NCBI GenBank assembly: GCA_021775385.1 | Contig: JAJFHW010000380.1 | Coordinates: forward strand, 1-9,721 | DNA: 9,721 nt | Origin: Hyphomicrobiales bacterium | GTDB taxonomy: Bacteria; Pseudomonadota; Alphaproteobacteria; Rhizobiales; HXMU1428-3 | Reading direction: 5' to 3' | Shown: in pieces, positions 8,690 through 9,721 of the stretch | How the letters are laid out: every line of letters starts with the position of its first letter | Position numbering within the stretch: position 1 is the first letter of the stretch | Position numbers and translations under genes: made by a program | The notes under the pieces: generated by a model | Databases searched by the model: none | Told to the model about the DNA's origin: nothing | The model's input: only the letters and a program-made list of their open reading frames with translations

Positions 8690-8781
8690 CCAAGCGCTGA
8701 TGGCGCTTGGGCCTCCGAGGGGCGGCGCTCACGCCGGGCTTCACTGACGTTTCGCCATGTCCTGACGCCGAAGTGGCGTCA
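8690..8781. repeat. GC-rich cluster of three hairpins, REP/RIME-like intergenic element
   Basis: Three perfect inverted repeats follow one another: CCAAGCGC (8690-8697) with its complement at 8703-8710; CGGCG (8723-8727) with its complement at 8732-8736; and TGACGCC (8763-8769) with its complement at 8775-8781. Loops are four or five bases. The segment 8681-8790 is about 64% GC, whereas the DNA just downstream is clearly AT-richer. Its compact structure and composition resemble the short palindromic repeats scattered between genes in many alphaproteobacteria. Whether it is repeated in this genome cannot be seen from one window. Confidence 0.55.
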
Positions 8782-8790
8782 CTCCTTTTT
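8763..8790 (+). terminator. Probable intrinsic terminator of the malic enzyme gene
   Basis: A perfect 7-bp GC-rich stem (8763-8769 with 8775-8781, loop GAAGT) is followed after four bases by five T residues (8786-8790). It lies about 100 bases after the malic enzyme stop codon and points in the same direction. There is no matching T run for the opposite strand, so it would act on plus-strand transcription only. It is also the last of the three hairpins in the structured segment. Confidence 0.55.
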
Positions 8791-9113
8791 CGTAAGTATG
8801 ATTTAGTTATTTTCTCACACGAAATATCGCTTTAGGTTTTCGATGAAAATTTTTATTCCGCTTTGTGCCATCAGGGGACATTGCCATTGGCTCGTAAAAT
8901 AGAGCTCTAAAGTTAGCTTTAAAAGAGGAAGCAAACTTTAGCTCCTTATATTGCCTCGACTTTTTAGCCGCTCCTAGATTAAATCCTCTGTTGTACATAA
9001 AGCTGGCGTGAAACTAAACGTATTACCACCCCTTACTTTACTCGCCCCCCCCCCTTTCTTAACTGCTCAGTGCTTGTTATTAAAGTGTGTAATAAGGATT
9101 CGAGCTCCAGAAA
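8791..9113. other. Gene-poor stretch with homopolymer and imperfect inverted repeat
   Basis: No convincing gene is seen on either strand. The only open frame of note is a minus-strand run of 63 codons (8807-8998), very basic, with no ribosome site and no recognisable motif. An imperfect inverted repeat pairs 8902-8914 with 8934-8944 (11 bp with a two-base bulge, 19-base loop). A run of ten C residues occupies 9045-9054, about 60 bases before the next start codon. An AAGGA sequence at 9094-9098 is about 15 bases from that ATG, too far to be a strong ribosome site. No clear promoter was found. Confidence 0.5.
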
Positions 9114-9721
9114 ATGAAATGTCCAAACTTAATACCTTCTCTTGTTGTTGCCGATGATGCAAGACTTGCGGCCCAAATCTCGTGCATATTCGCACGCGCT
9201 GGCTCCTATGTTCCTATTGTTGATGGTCCACGCATGACGCGGTCAGATTACCATGCCGAAGTAATCCGCCGCAATAACGTTGCGGCCCGAATAAATCCCG
9301 ATTTGATCGTATTTGCCGGATTACCCGATAAAGCAGATGCGGCCCTGCTGAACCATTTACCCTCTGAACGAATTAGGAGGGTAATGTCGCCAAACGATAT
9401 GCACCTTCTATCACGGGTCGGCTCGGCGCTTAAAACACCGCCTCTTGTATGGGGGCGAGACCGTATAGGCATTGGTCTCCTAAAAGCTCTTCGAGCACGC
9501 ACCAGCATCGAGTTCACCGAAGCGCCATCACCGATTGAGATTGTGCCGCCGAAATCTAACCATCTGGTGGTTTGTGAAGAAGGTGAGGAAGTATCAGAGG
9601 TCATTGCAGCGAACTACGCATTTGCACTTCGCGCAGGGCTCTGCCTCATACCAGAAGTAGAAAAAGCTAAGTCAGAAGCGATACTAGAGCGCTTTTACAG
9701 CTTGTATGATGATCGCAGTGT
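9114..9721 (+). CDS. Unrecognised protein, N-terminal part (3' end outside window)
   Basis: An open frame begins with ATG at 9114 and runs off the right edge with no stop, giving at least 202 codons. The in-frame TAA at 9093-9095 limits the start to this ATG or a later one such as 9234. I do not recognise the family. The sequence alternates short hydrophobic strands with helices, in the manner of an alpha/beta (Rossmann-like) fold: SLVVAD near 9-14, YVPIVDGP at 32-39, DLIVFAGLPD at 63-72, and NHLVVCEEG at 149-157. A helical segment with ANYAFALRAGLCLIPE follows at about 166-181. No signal peptide or membrane segment is evident, so a cytoplasmic protein is likely. It follows a repeat-rich gap after the malic enzyme terminator and is probably its own transcription unit. 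GC is near 50%, a little above the flanking core genes. That it is protein-coding is inferred from length, composition and the strand/helix pattern. The minus-strand frame at 9248-9604 overlaps it but looks like a shadow. Confidence 0.7.
   Translation, partial: MKCPNLIPSLVVADDARLAAQISCIFARAGSYVPIVDGPRMTRSDYHAEVIRRNNVAARINPDLIVFAGLPDKADAALLNHLPSERIRRVMSPNDMHLLSRVGSALKTPPLVWGRDRIGIGLLKALRARTSIEFTEAPSPIEIVPPKSNHLVVCEEGEEVSEVIAANYAFALRAGLCLIPEVEKAKSEAILERFYSLYDDRS

Noticed and set aside
8807..8998. Minus-strand open frame of 63 codons in the gap after the malic enzyme gene
   Set aside because: No ribosome site, no recognisable motif, and a lysine/arginine-rich composition expected from reading AT-rich non-coding DNA. 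Conservation in relatives would be needed to revive it.
9248..9604. Minus-strand open frame of 118 codons
   Set aside because: It lies wholly inside the longer plus-strand frame that starts at 9114. Its arginine/serine-rich product with no fold-like pattern looks like an antisense shadow.

Overview
The window reads as a chromosomal segment of an alphaproteobacterium, most likely of the order Hyphomicrobiales (Rhizobiales) with a moderate-to-low GC content. This rests on the three large genes and their order: glnD (PII uridylyltransferase) and mutS (mismatch repair ATPase) on the minus strand, with a divergent malic enzyme carrying a C-terminal phosphotransacetylase-like domain. I recall this arrangement from rhizobia and relatives. 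The species cannot be named from the sequence.

Layout. Bases 1-263 hold the 3' end of an AT-rich (about 29% GC) uncharacterised gene. It converges on glnD with only four bases between the stop codons. glnD (268-3066, minus) follows. A 172-base gap then separates it from mutS (3239-6079, minus); the gap holds a 15-bp tandem repeat and a possible promoter. mutS begins with GTG and its first 25 codons include four degenerate 15-bp repeats. The 310-base divergent spacer (6080-6389) holds promoter candidates for both directions and a perfect 15-bp inverted repeat. The malic enzyme gene (6390-8660, plus) ends in a GC-rich cluster of three hairpins, the last followed by a T run. Bases 8791-9113 show no convincing gene but carry a C10 homopolymer and an imperfect inverted repeat. 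From 9114 an unrecognised reading frame runs off the right edge; at least 202 codons are visible.

Function. The three complete genes are housekeeping: nitrogen-status signalling through PII, DNA mismatch repair, and conversion of malate to pyruvate for carbon and NADPH supply. They do not form one pathway. glnD and mutS are merely co-directional and may be partly co-transcribed. The two edge genes look accessory: the left one is strongly AT-rich and sits where I would expect murJ/mviN after glnD, and the right one follows a repeat-rich gap. No complete new system is visible. The best leads are the unrecognised right-edge gene, the short tandem repeats at the starts of glnD and mutS, and the inverted repeat ahead of the malic enzyme gene.
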